A DNA stretch of 64,000 nucleotides from Arcobacter caeni (GTDB lineage: Bacteria > Campylobacterota > Campylobacteria > Campylobacterales > Arcobacteraceae): the NCBI RefSeq assembly GCF_003063245.1, contig NZ_MUXE01000007.1:1-64000 (forward strand), read 5' to 3'. Positions 9,039 through 17,956 of the stretch are shown one piece after another (position 1 is the stretch's first letter; every line of letters starts with the position of its first letter). Position numbers and translations under genes: made by a program. Under the pieces are notes generated by a model. The model had not been told where the DNA came from. It saw only the letters and a program-made list of their open reading frames with translations, and did not search any database.

Positions 9039-9282
9039 CTTGTTTAAATTTTTCTTGATTTAATTTTTTACAAGCAATTTTATAGTGTTTTTGTATTGCT
9101 TCTTCATCTTCTTTTACAAGAGCTTTTATCTCTTCCATATCTTTTGCTTCTTCAATAGCAACAAAAATCTTATACTCTTTTTTTGTAAATTTTCTTTTTA
9201 AGATTTCTTGTATTTGCTCATCTGATCTTAATGATCCAACCAGTTTATCAATATGTTTTAATAATGATTTTGTAAAATTCAT
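9019..9282 (-). CDS. Small charged helical protein, unknown
   Basis: 87-residue, highly charged, all-helical-looking protein without signal peptide. The middle (RKFTKKEYKIFVAIEEAKD followed by AIQKHYKIACKKL) has the rhythm of a helix-turn-helix of the sigma region 4/LuxR type, but conserved residues are weak and I would not call it a regulator. ATG 9282 has AAGGA at the right distance. It is the first gene after surE on the same strand (10-base gap) and is probably in the dnaE-surE transcript. It ends inside the UUCG hairpin. Confidence 0.65.
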   Translation of the reverse strand: MNFTKSLLKHIDKLVGSLRSDEQIQEILKRKFTKKEYKIFVAIEEAKDMEEIKALVKEDEEAIQKHYKIACKKLNQEKFKQELVSYE

Positions 9283-9292
9283 CTGTTTCCTT

Positions 9293-10081
9293 TTATTTAG
9301 TAAGCCAAGATTCTATGGCTTTTATATCATTGTAAGAAGTCATATCAAGCATAATTGGTGTAATTGATACATAATTTGCTTTTATTGCTTCAAAGTCGCA
9401 ATCTTTGTTTACAGAGGGTTTCCAAATCAATGGATGTAATCCAATCCAATAATACTCTTCACCTCTTGGATTTAAATGTCGATGAGTATCATTTCCATAT
9501 TCTCTAAATCCGGCTTTTGTAACTTTTATACCTTTACTCTCAATAGCCTTTATTGGTGGAATATTAACATTTAAAAACTTTCTTTCATCTAATGGGAAAT
9601 TATTACTTAATATTCTAGAGGCAAGTTCGACTATAACCTCTTTTGCAAGGGCAAAATCCCAATCGGTTTTTACATCTTGGCACATATCATTACATACTTG
9701 GGAAATTGCAATTGCAGGAATTCCATGAATTACAGCTTCCATTGCAGCTGATGCCGTTCCACTATATGTAATATCTTCTCCCATATTTGCACCAATATTT
9801 ATGCCACTTATTACTAAATCAGGTTTAAATCCATCTTTAAATAAATTACTAACTGAAATAAAAATACAATCAGTGGGACTTCCATCATCTATTTTGTAAA
9901 AATCATCTTCCACACAAACCATTCTTAATGGTCTTTCAAGGGTTAATGAGTGACCACATGCAGATTTATTTTTTGCAGGTGCAACTACCGTTATTTTTGC
10001 TATTGGTTTTAAGGCTTCAATTAAAGCTTTTAGTCCAACAGCATCAAATCCATCATCATTTGTTAGCAAGATATGTTTCAT
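9293..10081 (-). CDS. surE: 5'/3'-nucleotidase SurE
   Basis: 262-residue SurE, a metal-dependent survival-associated phosphatase acting on nucleoside 5'- and 3'-monophosphates. The metal site LLTNDDG (N8-D9-D10), the VVAPAKNKSACGHSLT block and PDLVISGINIGANMGEDITYSGTASAAMEA are intact. Its ATG overlaps the dnaE stop (ATGA), so it is translationally coupled to DNA polymerase. Confidence 0.96.
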   Translation of the reverse strand: MKHILLTNDDGFDAVGLKALIEALKPIAKITVVAPAKNKSACGHSLTLERPLRMVCVEDDFYKIDDGSPTDCIFISVSNLFKDGFKPDLVISGINIGANMGEDITYSGTASAAMEAVIHGIPAIAISQVCNDMCQDVKTDWDFALAKEVIVELASRILSNNFPLDERKFLNVNIPPIKAIESKGIKVTKAGFREYGNDTHRHLNPRGEEYYWIGLHPLIWKPSVNKDCDFEAIKANYVSITPIMLDMTSYNDIKAIESWLTK

Positions 10082-13000
10082 GCTACTATATAAACTCCTT
10101 CTAATTGGTGTATTAAATTCTCTACTTGAGAAGTTACTTTAAAGCCAGTTTCCAGCTCTAAGTCTGCAAGTTTTGATTTAATCAAAAGTTTTAACTCTCT
10201 TTTCCCTTGATTATTTGCCACAATATCAAAAAGTTTGTACATTAGATTTTCATCATTTGAAAAAGGAATAGCAATAGTAATTGGTGGTTCAACTACTTCT
10301 TTTTGTTTTGTTTTGATTTTTTCGTTTTTAGCTTCTTTGATACTTTCTATTTTTAGAATATTCATTCTTGTAAAATTATCATCTTTTGAAATTCTTACTT
10401 TAAAAGCTATTGGTTCATTTAAATCATAATCTTCTTTTAACTCTTTTAATCTATCTTCAAAAAGCATAAGTTCGATATTCCCATGGAAATCCATAATTGT
10501 CGCAATTCCAAATTTATTACCTTTTTTAGAGATTCTTTCTGTGATATTCTCAATTTTTCCAACAAATAAAGCTTGACTTCCATCTTCAAGTTCATCAATC
10601 TGAGATGATAAAGTATAGTTTATTTTATCAAGTTGTTCTCTATATTCATCAAGTGGATGCCCTGATACATAAAAACCTAAAGAGGCTTTTTCAAGTTCCA
10701 AAATCTCTTTTGCTTCAAATTCTGGAAGATGTTCAAGTTCAATATCAATTTTTGTAAGTTCATCACTATCTCCAAATAAAGAACCTGTTGCCATTTTTTT
10801 TGCAAGAGCTGCTTTTCCAACAGTTTCAACTATTTTTTCTATTTGATTTAATAGTGATTGTCTTGAATAACCAAAATTATCAAAAGCTCCTGCTTTTGTT
10901 AAAGATTCAATTACTCTTTTATTTACTTTACTACCGTCAATTCTTGAGATAAAATCACCTAAATCTGCAAATAATCCACCATCATTTCTAGCTTTTAAAA
11001 TAGAATTAATTGCGACATCACCAGCACCTTTTATGGCACCCATTCCAAACATTACAACTTCTTCCCCATCAATCTTTTTTGCAGAAAATACTAAATCTGA
11101 TTTATTAATATCAGGTGGGAATAAATCAAGTCCTAATCTTTTTACTTCATCCACATATTTAACAACTTTATCAGTGTTATCTTTTTCAAGGGTTAAAAGT
11201 GCTGCCATAAACTCTGATGCATAATATTTTTTTAGATATGAAGTATAAAAAGTAACTAGTGCATAAGCTGCTGAGTGAGATTTATTAAATCCATATCCAG
11301 CAAATTTTACAATCAAATCGAATAGTTCTTCACAATGAGCTTTTTGGTAACCTTTTTTTACTCCACCAATAGCAAACTCATCTTTTAATTTATCCATCTC
11401 TTCTTTGATTTTTTTACCCATAGCTCGTCTTACTAAGTCCGCGCCTCCAAGGGAAAAACCACCAATAGTTTGCACGATTTGCATAACTTGTTCTTGATAA
11501 ACAATAACTCCATAAGTTGTTTCAAGAATTGGTCGAAGTGGTGCATCAAACTCATCATAGAAGTAGTTTATCTCAGCTCGACCGTGTTTTCTATCAATAA
11601 AGTCATCAAGCATTCCTGATTCCATTGGCCCTGGTCTATAAAGTGCTAGCACGGCAATAATATCTTCAAAATTTGAGGGTTTTAATCTTTTACATAAATC
11701 TTGCATACCATCTGACTCGATTTGGAATAATCCCATCGTATTTCCAGTTTGAATCAGGTCATAAACACCTTTATCATTTACATCAGCTGTGATAAAATCT
11801 ACTCTTTTGCCGTGTCTTTGTTCAATTAATTTATTTGCTTCTTCAATAACTGTTAGGGTTTTTAAACCCAAGAAGTCGAATTTGATTAAATCTACATCTT
11901 CTACATATTTACCGTTATATTGAGTTGCTAGTGTATCAAGACCTGAGGGTTTAAAAAGTGGAGTTTTTTTCCATAAAGGTTCATTTGAAATAACAACACC
12001 AGCTGCGTGAGTTCCTGCATTTCTATTTAAGCCCTCTAAAGCAAGAGCGTATTCCCAAACTCTTGCAGCTTGTGGGTCTGCATCACAAAGTTCTTTTATT
12101 TTTGGCTCTTTTTCATAAGAACTTGTAAGATTTATTCCTAATTCATCAGGAATAAGTTTTGCCATTGCATCAGCTCTTGCATATGGCATATCAAGAACTC
12201 TTGCAACATCTCGAATAACTCCTTTTGCTAGAAGTTTACCAAAGGTGATGATTTGTGCAACATTGGCACGACCATATTGTTGAACAACATAATCAATAAT
12301 TTCTCCTCTTCTTGCTTGACAGAAATCCATATCAATATCGGGCATTGAAATTCTTTCTGGGTTTAGAAACCTTTCAAAAAGTAAACCATAAGGAATAGGG
12401 TCAATATCTGTGATTTTTAAAGAAAATGCAACTAAACTTCCCGCGGCACTTCCTCTTCCAGGACCCACAGGAATTCCCATATTTTTTGCAACAATTACGA
12501 AATCCCAAACAATAAGCATATAACCTGGAAATCTCATATTATTAATAATTTCAATTTCAACTGCTAATCTATCTTTATATTCTTCATGTTGTTCAGGTGG
12601 AACGATTTTTAATCTATCTTCTAAACCTTTCCAGCACTCATGAATAAATAAAATTTTGTCATTTTCCAAAGAGTATTCAACATCTGGTTCAGGAAGAGTT
12701 AAATTTGCTTCCGCAGATTTTTGTCTTGTAAATTTAAAATTTGGAGGAGTTGGATTTCCTAGTTTTATTTCTAAATTACATTTATCTGCGATTTCTTGAG
12801 TTGCTTCTAGGGCTTCTGGAATATCTGCATATAATTTTGCTATTTGTTGTGGTGATTTTAAATAAAACTCATGAACACTATGTCTTAATCTTTTTGGGTC
12901 ATCATAAAGTTTATTCATAGCAATACACATAAAAGCTTCGTGTGCATCGGCATCTTTTTGTTCTAAATAATGAGTGTCATTTGTGGCTACTACTTTTATT

Positions 13001-13623
13001 CCTGTCTCTTTTGAGATTCTTAAAATCTGGTCATCAATAAAATGCTGGTCACCAATTCCATGTCTCATAATTTCTAAATAAAAGTCATCTCCAAAAATAT
13101 CTTTATATTCTAAAGCAACTCTTTTTGCTTCCTCATAACCTTTTGCACCATTTTTTACATTTCTTTCACTTTGAGTATTTAAATGCCAGTTAACTTCACC
13201 TTGCAAACAAGCAGCTGAGCAAACTAAACCTTCAGAATTATCTCTTAAAAGTTGTTTATTAATTCGAGGATAATAATAAAAACCAAACATATAAGCTTGA
13301 GAACTTAAGAACATTAGATTTTTGTAACCAACATCATTTTTGGCATATAAACATAAGTGAAATCTTTGTCTATTTGTTTTATCACCAATATCTTCACTAT
13401 TGTGAATATATGCTTCCATCCCAATAATTGGTTTAATTCCCTCTGCTCTCATGGCATTGTAAAAGTCAATTGCACCAAACATATTTCCATGGTCAGTCAT
13501 AGCAACACTTGTCATTCCCATTTTTTTTATTTTTTTTGCAAGAGGTTTTATTTTATTTGCACCATCAAGTAGTGAATATTCTGTATGTAAATGAAGATGG
13601 GTAAATTTTGGTGTATCAGACAT
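10078..13623 (-). CDS. dnaE: DNA polymerase III subunit alpha
   Basis: 1181-residue DnaE, the catalytic subunit of the replicative polymerase. Order of parts: N-terminal PHP domain beginning FTHLHLHTEYSLLDG; palm with the catalytic aspartates in PDIDMDF (about 428) and the SRGS-like GPGRGSAAGS; fingers with GTHAAGVVIS and FDFLGLKTLT; a helix-hairpin-helix segment around GYGFNKSHSAAYALV; and a C-terminal OB fold (about 1000-1080). Length is typical of the E. coli type. The proofreading exonuclease is a separate subunit, not in this window. It starts at ATG 13623. Confidence 0.98.
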   Translation of the reverse strand: MSDTPKFTHLHLHTEYSLLDGANKIKPLAKKIKKMGMTSVAMTDHGNMFGAIDFYNAMRAEGIKPIIGMEAYIHNSEDIGDKTNRQRFHLCLYAKNDVGYKNLMFLSSQAYMFGFYYYPRINKQLLRDNSEGLVCSAACLQGEVNWHLNTQSERNVKNGAKGYEEAKRVALEYKDIFGDDFYLEIMRHGIGDQHFIDDQILRISKETGIKVVATNDTHYLEQKDADAHEAFMCIAMNKLYDDPKRLRHSVHEFYLKSPQQIAKLYADIPEALEATQEIADKCNLEIKLGNPTPPNFKFTRQKSAEANLTLPEPDVEYSLENDKILFIHECWKGLEDRLKIVPPEQHEEYKDRLAVEIEIINNMRFPGYMLIVWDFVIVAKNMGIPVGPGRGSAAGSLVAFSLKITDIDPIPYGLLFERFLNPERISMPDIDMDFCQARRGEIIDYVVQQYGRANVAQIITFGKLLAKGVIRDVARVLDMPYARADAMAKLIPDELGINLTSSYEKEPKIKELCDADPQAARVWEYALALEGLNRNAGTHAAGVVISNEPLWKKTPLFKPSGLDTLATQYNGKYVEDVDLIKFDFLGLKTLTVIEEANKLIEQRHGKRVDFITADVNDKGVYDLIQTGNTMGLFQIESDGMQDLCKRLKPSNFEDIIAVLALYRPGPMESGMLDDFIDRKHGRAEINYFYDEFDAPLRPILETTYGVIVYQEQVMQIVQTIGGFSLGGADLVRRAMGKKIKEEMDKLKDEFAIGGVKKGYQKAHCEELFDLIVKFAGYGFNKSHSAAYALVTFYTSYLKKYYASEFMAALLTLEKDNTDKVVKYVDEVKRLGLDLFPPDINKSDLVFSAKKIDGEEVVMFGMGAIKGAGDVAINSILKARNDGGLFADLGDFISRIDGSKVNKRVIESLTKAGAFDNFGYSRQSLLNQIEKIVETVGKAALAKKMATGSLFGDSDELTKIDIELEHLPEFEAKEILELEKASLGFYVSGHPLDEYREQLDKINYTLSSQIDELEDGSQALFVGKIENITERISKKGNKFGIATIMDFHGNIELMLFEDRLKELKEDYDLNEPIAFKVRISKDDNFTRMNILKIESIKEAKNEKIKTKQKEVVEPPITIAIPFSNDENLMYKLFDIVANNQGKRELKLLIKSKLADLELETGFKVTSQVENLIHQLEGVYIVA

Positions 13624-13647
13624 AATATAAATCTTTGTAGTTTTTAT

Positions 13648-14415
13648 TTATAGTGTATCCAAAAAATGATTTTGAGCTTCTTTAATGCCTAATTTAAAAC
13701 ATTCTTCCAACTCTTTAAAGGTAAATAAAGAGAAGCTTTTTATATGTGGACTTCCTAAATAATAGTTTGTATTTTCCAAAGAATATTTGTGATTAGAATG
13801 AAGTTGTTTAAAAAGTGATTTTTTTATAGATTTTATTGGATTAAATTTTTTGCTTTTTTGTTCTTTGCTTTTTGCAAATAAATCAACTGCATAAATATCA
13901 TAACCTCTGTTTTCAAGAGGTTTTATTGGAATATTATCAAATAATCCTCCATCAATTAAATACATTCCATTATAAAAAATCGGCTTAAATACTGGATATA
14001 AAGCACTTGAAGCTAGACATAAAGTCAAAGTATTTCCACTATTAAAATAATGCAGTTCCTTTTTCTTTAAATCATACGCACTAATCCAAAGAGGTTTTGG
14101 AATATCTTCAATATTTTCTATTGGCAAAAGTTCTTTAATTAATTTATTTGTAGAATCAATTTTTAACAAACCGTTTCTAAAAAAATTAAATTTTAAAACT
14201 TCTCTTATCTCTTTTGAGGAAAATATTTTTAGTTGTTCTTTTGCTTTGATTCCACTTGCGTGAGAAGCACTTATAATTGCACCAATTGATGAACCACTAT
14301 AAGCTTTTATATCAATATTATGATTTTCGCAAAAATCAAGAACTCCTAAATGAAAAGCACCACGAGCAACTCCACCACCAAGGGCAAGAGCTAGATTATT
14401 TGTAGGTATTTTCAT
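13648..14415 (-). CDS. Patatin-like phospholipase (RssA type)
   Basis: 255-residue patatin-family serine hydrolase. The oxyanion-hole glycines GGGVARGAFHLGVL (13-26), the nucleophile elbow GSSIG (S43) and the catalytic DGG (D155) are all present, so it should be active on acyl lipids or esters. No signal peptide, so it is probably cytoplasmic or inner-membrane associated. The gene follows the DJ-1 gene by one base and precedes dnaE by 24 bases on the same strand. The natural substrate cannot be read from the sequence. Confidence 0.9.
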   Translation of the reverse strand: MKIPTNNLALALGGGVARGAFHLGVLDFCENHNIDIKAYSGSSIGAIISASHASGIKAKEQLKIFSSKEIREVLKFNFFRNGLLKIDSTNKLIKELLPIENIEDIPKPLWISAYDLKKKELHYFNSGNTLTLCLASSALYPVFKPIFYNGMYLIDGGLFDNIPIKPLENRGYDIYAVDLFAKSKEQKSKKFNPIKSIKKSLFKQLHSNHKYSLENTNYYLGSPHIKSFSLFTFKELEECFKLGIKEAQNHFLDTL

Positions 14416-14416
14416 A

Positions 14417-14962
14417 TTATTTTACTAATAAACCATCTTTTACTTCAATATAAATTTTTTCATCACAAAGTATTTTTACAATTTCAAGTGCAAAATTCAT
14501 GGCTGTTGCAGGTCCTCTTGATGTTATTACATTGTTATCAATAACAATATCTTGATTGCCTAAATAACCATCATCTTTTATTTTTTTCTCAAAACTAGGA
14601 TAACAAGTATAATTTTTACTTAATACACCAGCTTTATGTAAAGCATAAGGGGCTGCGCAAATTGCTGCAATTTTCTTGTTTTTATCTTTAAATTCTTTTA
14701 ATAATTTTTGAATTTTTGAATTTTCTGCAAGTGTAAAAGCATTAGGAAGTCCGCCTGGTAAAACAATCATATCAAAATCATCACTAGAAATATTTTCTAT
14801 TTTTTCATCAGAAATAATTTTCACACCATGTGCTCCTACGATTTCTAAATCCTCAACTCCTGCAATAGTAACTTTTATATTTGCTCTTCTACAAATATCA
14901 ATTATTGAAATAGCTTCAATTTCTTCAAATCCATTTGAGATTGGTATTAAAATATTTGCCAT
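14417..14962 (-). CDS. DJ-1/YajL family protein (ThiJ/PfpI superfamily)
   Basis: 181-residue DJ-1/PfpI protein. The redox-sensitive nucleophilic cysteine is C102 in AAICAAPYAL, and the partner glutamate is E16 in GFEEIEA. The length and the GPATAMNFALEIV C-terminal block match the DJ-1/YajL branch, implicated in oxidative-stress protection or deglycation; the latter activity is debated. It heads a minus-strand run (DJ-1, patatin, dnaE, surE) and is divergent from the FlgO-like genes. Confidence 0.9.
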   Translation of the reverse strand: MANILIPISNGFEEIEAISIIDICRRANIKVTIAGVEDLEIVGAHGVKIISDEKIENISSDDFDMIVLPGGLPNAFTLAENSKIQKLLKEFKDKNKKIAAICAAPYALHKAGVLSKNYTCYPSFEKKIKDDGYLGNQDIVIDNNVITSRGPATAMNFALEIVKILCDEKIYIEVKDGLLVK

Positions 14963-15011
14963 AGTTTTTCCTTATAAATTTTATTGATTATATATTATTA
15001 TGATTTAAATC

Positions 15012-15038
15012 ACAAAGCTTTGTAATCTAAGGTATAAT
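15012..15038 (+). promoter_or_regulatory. Promoter with overlapping palindrome for the FlgO-like pair
   Basis: TATAAT at 15033-15038 is a good -10 element about 88 bases before the first FlgO-like gene. A perfect 12-bp palindrome, ACAAAGCTTTGT (15012-15023), sits where the -35 region would be and could be a repressor site. The functional reading is inference. Confidence 0.45.
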
Positions 15039-15125
15039 AGTCCTTTTAAAGTAATAAAACAATCATTCAAGAATATCTAAGCAAACTTTAAATAAAATTT
15101 AAATAATTATGAAAAGGGGTTTTTA

Positions 15126-15782
15126 ATGTTTAAAAGTATTCTTAAGTCAAGTATATTAGCAGGTGTATTTTTATTTTTTGTAACTGGATGTACAGTAGGT
15201 AGAACTAATGATCCTATAGCACAAGAATATGATAAAGTACAAACTACTAAGCAACATTTAGAAGTTGCAGCTGATATGCAAAAAAATGTAACTACTCAGA
15301 ATACATTAGAATCAACAATCGCATCACTAGCAGCTCAAATGTTACAAAATAAAAAAATGGATACAAATAAACCTGTATTAATTACTTCTTTTGTTAGATT
15401 AGATGAGTTTAAAAAAACTACTGAATTCGGAAGAGTTGTTAGTGAAAGTTTGATTAATGAACTTTCAAATAGAGGTTTTGATATTACTGAATTCAGAGGT
15501 CAAATGGCTATTTCTATAAATGATGAAGGTGAATATTTTATCTCAAGAAAACCCCATGAGCTAAAAAATAAAATACCTAACACTTATGTAGTTGTAGGAA
15601 CTTACTCAAGATTATCAGGTAAAATCATGTTAAATGCTAGAGTAATAGATAATATTACAGGTAAAATCATTACAAGTGCTAGAGCAACATATGTGCATGG
15701 TATTGTAAATGATTGTATAATTTTCAAAGATTGTGCACCTGCTAGAACTATAAATATAGTAAAAGAACGATCATCAAAATGA
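15126..15782 (+). CDS. FlgO-like outer-membrane lipoprotein (first of a pair)
   Basis: 218-residue lipoprotein with a signal peptide and lipobox VTGC (C22). After a linker, residues about 75-195 match the FlgO-type domain: LITSFVRLDEFKKTTEFGRVVSESLINEL, then TYVVVGTYSRLSGKIMLNARVIDNITGKIITSA. FlgO proteins of Vibrio are flagellum-associated outer-membrane lipoproteins. The domain is also found in non-flagellar contexts, and no flagellar gene is nearby, so the flagellar role is uncertain. Strong AAAAGGGG ribosome-binding site. Its stop overlaps the next start as ATGA. Confidence 0.75.
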   Translation: MFKSILKSSILAGVFLFFVTGCTVGRTNDPIAQEYDKVQTTKQHLEVAADMQKNVTTQNTLESTIASLAAQMLQNKKMDTNKPVLITSFVRLDEFKKTTEFGRVVSESLINELSNRGFDITEFRGQMAISINDEGEYFISRKPHELKNKIPNTYVVVGTYSRLSGKIMLNARVIDNITGKIITSARATYVHGIVNDCIIFKDCAPARTINIVKERSSK

Positions 15783-16396
15783 TATTTAGCTTTTTAGGAA
15801 AATTGAAATTTTTTATAATTCCAATTTTCTTAGTTTTTTTTCTTAGCTCTTGTGTTTATAAAAATCCAATTAGTGGGTCAAATAATTTTCACTATTTAGT
15901 TTCAAGGCTTGTTGCTGATTCTGTAAGTAAAATCAAAAAAAATATTTCATTACAAGAAGCTGTTTTAGTATCTGATTTTGTTAATTTAGATAAATTAAAA
16001 AATAAATCTCAGTTAGGATTTTTACTTTCTAGTATGTTAAAAGATAGTTTGGTTTCAGAAAATATAATTGTAAGAGAAATAGAGTTAGGAAAAGAGTTTG
16101 AATATGGACCAAATGGATTTAACTTATTAACACGAAACAAAGATAATATTCTTTCTTCTAAAATAACAAAAGAAAAATATGCTGTTGTTGGAACATATTC
16201 ATTAACTAGTAAAAGTTTAAATGTATTTATTAAATTAGTTGATATTAGAAATGGAAATATTTTATCTTCATCTTATGAAAGAACTGAAATTGATGATGAG
16301 ATTTTAGGATTAGAGGGTGAACGATTACAAAGTGAAAAACTGCAAGACGAGAATAAAAAACAAACTCCTACTCCTCGTCCACATGTTGTTTTATAA
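15779..16396 (+). CDS. FlgO-like lipoprotein (second of a pair)
   Basis: 205-residue lipoprotein, lipobox LSSC (C25), with the same domain as its neighbour: VLVSDFVNLDKLKNKSQLGFLLSSML and YAVVGTYSLTSKSLNVFIKLVDIRNGNILSSSY. The two proteins are therefore diverged paralogues, probably a tandem duplication. The C-terminal tail is polar (QDENKKQTPTPRPH). The start overlaps the previous stop (ATGA), so the two are translationally coupled. The end overlaps the recJ end by 6 bases, a tail-to-tail overlap. Confidence 0.7.
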   Translation: MIFSFLGKLKFFIIPIFLVFFLSSCVYKNPISGSNNFHYLVSRLVADSVSKIKKNISLQEAVLVSDFVNLDKLKNKSQLGFLLSSMLKDSLVSENIIVREIELGKEFEYGPNGFNLLTRNKDNILSSKITKEKYAVVGTYSLTSKSLNVFIKLVDIRNGNILSSSYERTEIDDEILGLEGERLQSEKLQDENKKQTPTPRPHVVL

Positions 16397-17956
16397 AATA
16401 TCTTGAATTAAAAATTGAGGAGTTATTTCTCCTCTAAACTCATTTTTACTAACTGATACAATCAAATTTAAATTTTTAGAAATATTGATGTTAGAGTCAT
16501 TAAATTTCAAAGCTTCAAATACAAATCCATCACTATTTAATGTTAATTTTAAATGATTTTTATCTTTTCCGATCAAGTCATATTTTACTAAAGAAGTGTT
16601 TGAGATTTTAAAAATTGGTCTATGATTTTCTAAACCATAAGGTTCAAATTGCTCAATGATTGATAAAAATTCTAAGTCAACACTTGATACATCAAGTTCT
16701 CCTAAAGTAACAGGATCTATGTGTAAATCCTCTTTAAACTCTTCTAATTCTTTATTTATAATAGATTTAAACTCTTCAAGAAATTCTACTTTTAAAGACA
16801 ATCCAGCTGCATTTTTATGACCACCATATCCAAGAAGTAAATGATTTGCTTTTGTGATAATGTCATATAAATTTATATTAGAATTTGCTCTTGCGCTTCC
16901 TTTTGCAATTCCATTATGAATTGAAAAAATAAAAGCAGGTTTTTTATGTGAATTTGATAATTTTGAAGCAACAATCCCAATTACACCCTCATGCCAATCT
17001 TCACCCCAAACAATAACTGCATTATCTTTTTTATCTGTTTTTGATTCTGCTTTTTTTGAGATTTCTTCTTGAAGTGTTTTTCTATAATTATTTAACTCAT
17101 CCAATAAGGCTAGGCTTTCATTTGCTTGAAAAGAGTTTTTTGAAAGTAAAAATGACAAAGCGACACTTGCATCATCCATTCTTCCAGCACTATTTAATTT
17201 AGGAGCAATAAAAAATCCAACATCATCAGATACAAAAATCTCTTTTGACATAATTTCATTTAATCTTTTAAAAGCTTCCCTTGATGAGGTTTTTATTTTT
17301 TTCAAACCTTGTTTTACTAAAGTATAATTAAGTGCGGTCATAGGCATAATATCAGCAATAATAGCCACACAAAGTAAATCTAAAAAGTTTGACATATTTA
17401 CATCTAGGTTCATCTCTTTTTTAATTGCAGCACATAAATACCAAGCAACTTGTGCGCCACAAATATCTTTAAATTCAAAGTTACAATCAGCTTGTTTTGG
17501 ATTTATGATTGCTAATGCAATCGGTATTCTTTTTCCAACTGTGTGATGATCTGTAATAATTAAATCAATATTTTTTTCTTTTAATTTAACAGAAGCTTCA
17601 TATGCAGAAATTCCATTATCAACAGTAATTACTAAACCATCATTTATTAAATCAACAATTTTGGTTGATAAACCATAACCATGTTCAAATCTATTTGGAA
17701 TTATATGATTTACTTTTACGCCAATAGTATTAAAAAAATCTAACATAATTGTTGTTGAAATTACGCCATCAACATCATAATCACCAACTATTGTAATAGT
17801 TTCTTTTTCTAAAATAGCTTTTTTGATTCTTTTGGTTGCAATATCAATATCTTTGAATTTTTCAGGTGAGGGAAGGTCTGCAAGGCGTGAATAAGGATTA
17901 TTCACATGTCTTGCAGATAGTATCTCAAAAAGTCTACTTTTTGTGATTTTTGACAT
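16391..17956 (-). CDS. recJ: Single-stranded-DNA-specific exonuclease RecJ
   Basis: 521-residue RecJ, a 5'-3' ssDNA exonuclease of recombination and mismatch repair. DHH-family motifs: VGDYDVDGV (D59, D61, D63), ITDHHTVG (about 133) and the DHHA1 motif GYGGHKNAAG (about 372). The C-terminal OB-like part is shorter than in E. coli RecJ (577), as is common in this phylum. The start overlaps the pyrG stop by one base (TAATG). Confidence 0.95.
   Translation of the reverse strand: MSKITKSRLFEILSARHVNNPYSRLADLPSPEKFKDIDIATKRIKKAILEKETITIVGDYDVDGVISTTIMLDFFNTIGVKVNHIIPNRFEHGYGLSTKIVDLINDGLVITVDNGISAYEASVKLKEKNIDLIITDHHTVGKRIPIALAIINPKQADCNFEFKDICGAQVAWYLCAAIKKEMNLDVNMSNFLDLLCVAIIADIMPMTALNYTLVKQGLKKIKTSSREAFKRLNEIMSKEIFVSDDVGFFIAPKLNSAGRMDDASVALSFLLSKNSFQANESLALLDELNNYRKTLQEEISKKAESKTDKKDNAVIVWGEDWHEGVIGIVASKLSNSHKKPAFIFSIHNGIAKGSARANSNINLYDIITKANHLLLGYGGHKNAAGLSLKVEFLEEFKSIINKELEEFKEDLHIDPVTLGELDVSSVDLEFLSIIEQFEPYGLENHRPIFKISNTSLVKYDLIGKDKNHLKLTLNSDGFVFEALKFNDSNINISKNLNLIVSVSKNEFRGEITPQFLIQDIL

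Noticed and set aside
16385-16400. Frameshift at the overlapping ends of the FlgO-like and recJ genes
   Set aside because: Both proteins reach natural C-termini; the 6-base tail-to-tail overlap is a simple convergent overlap.
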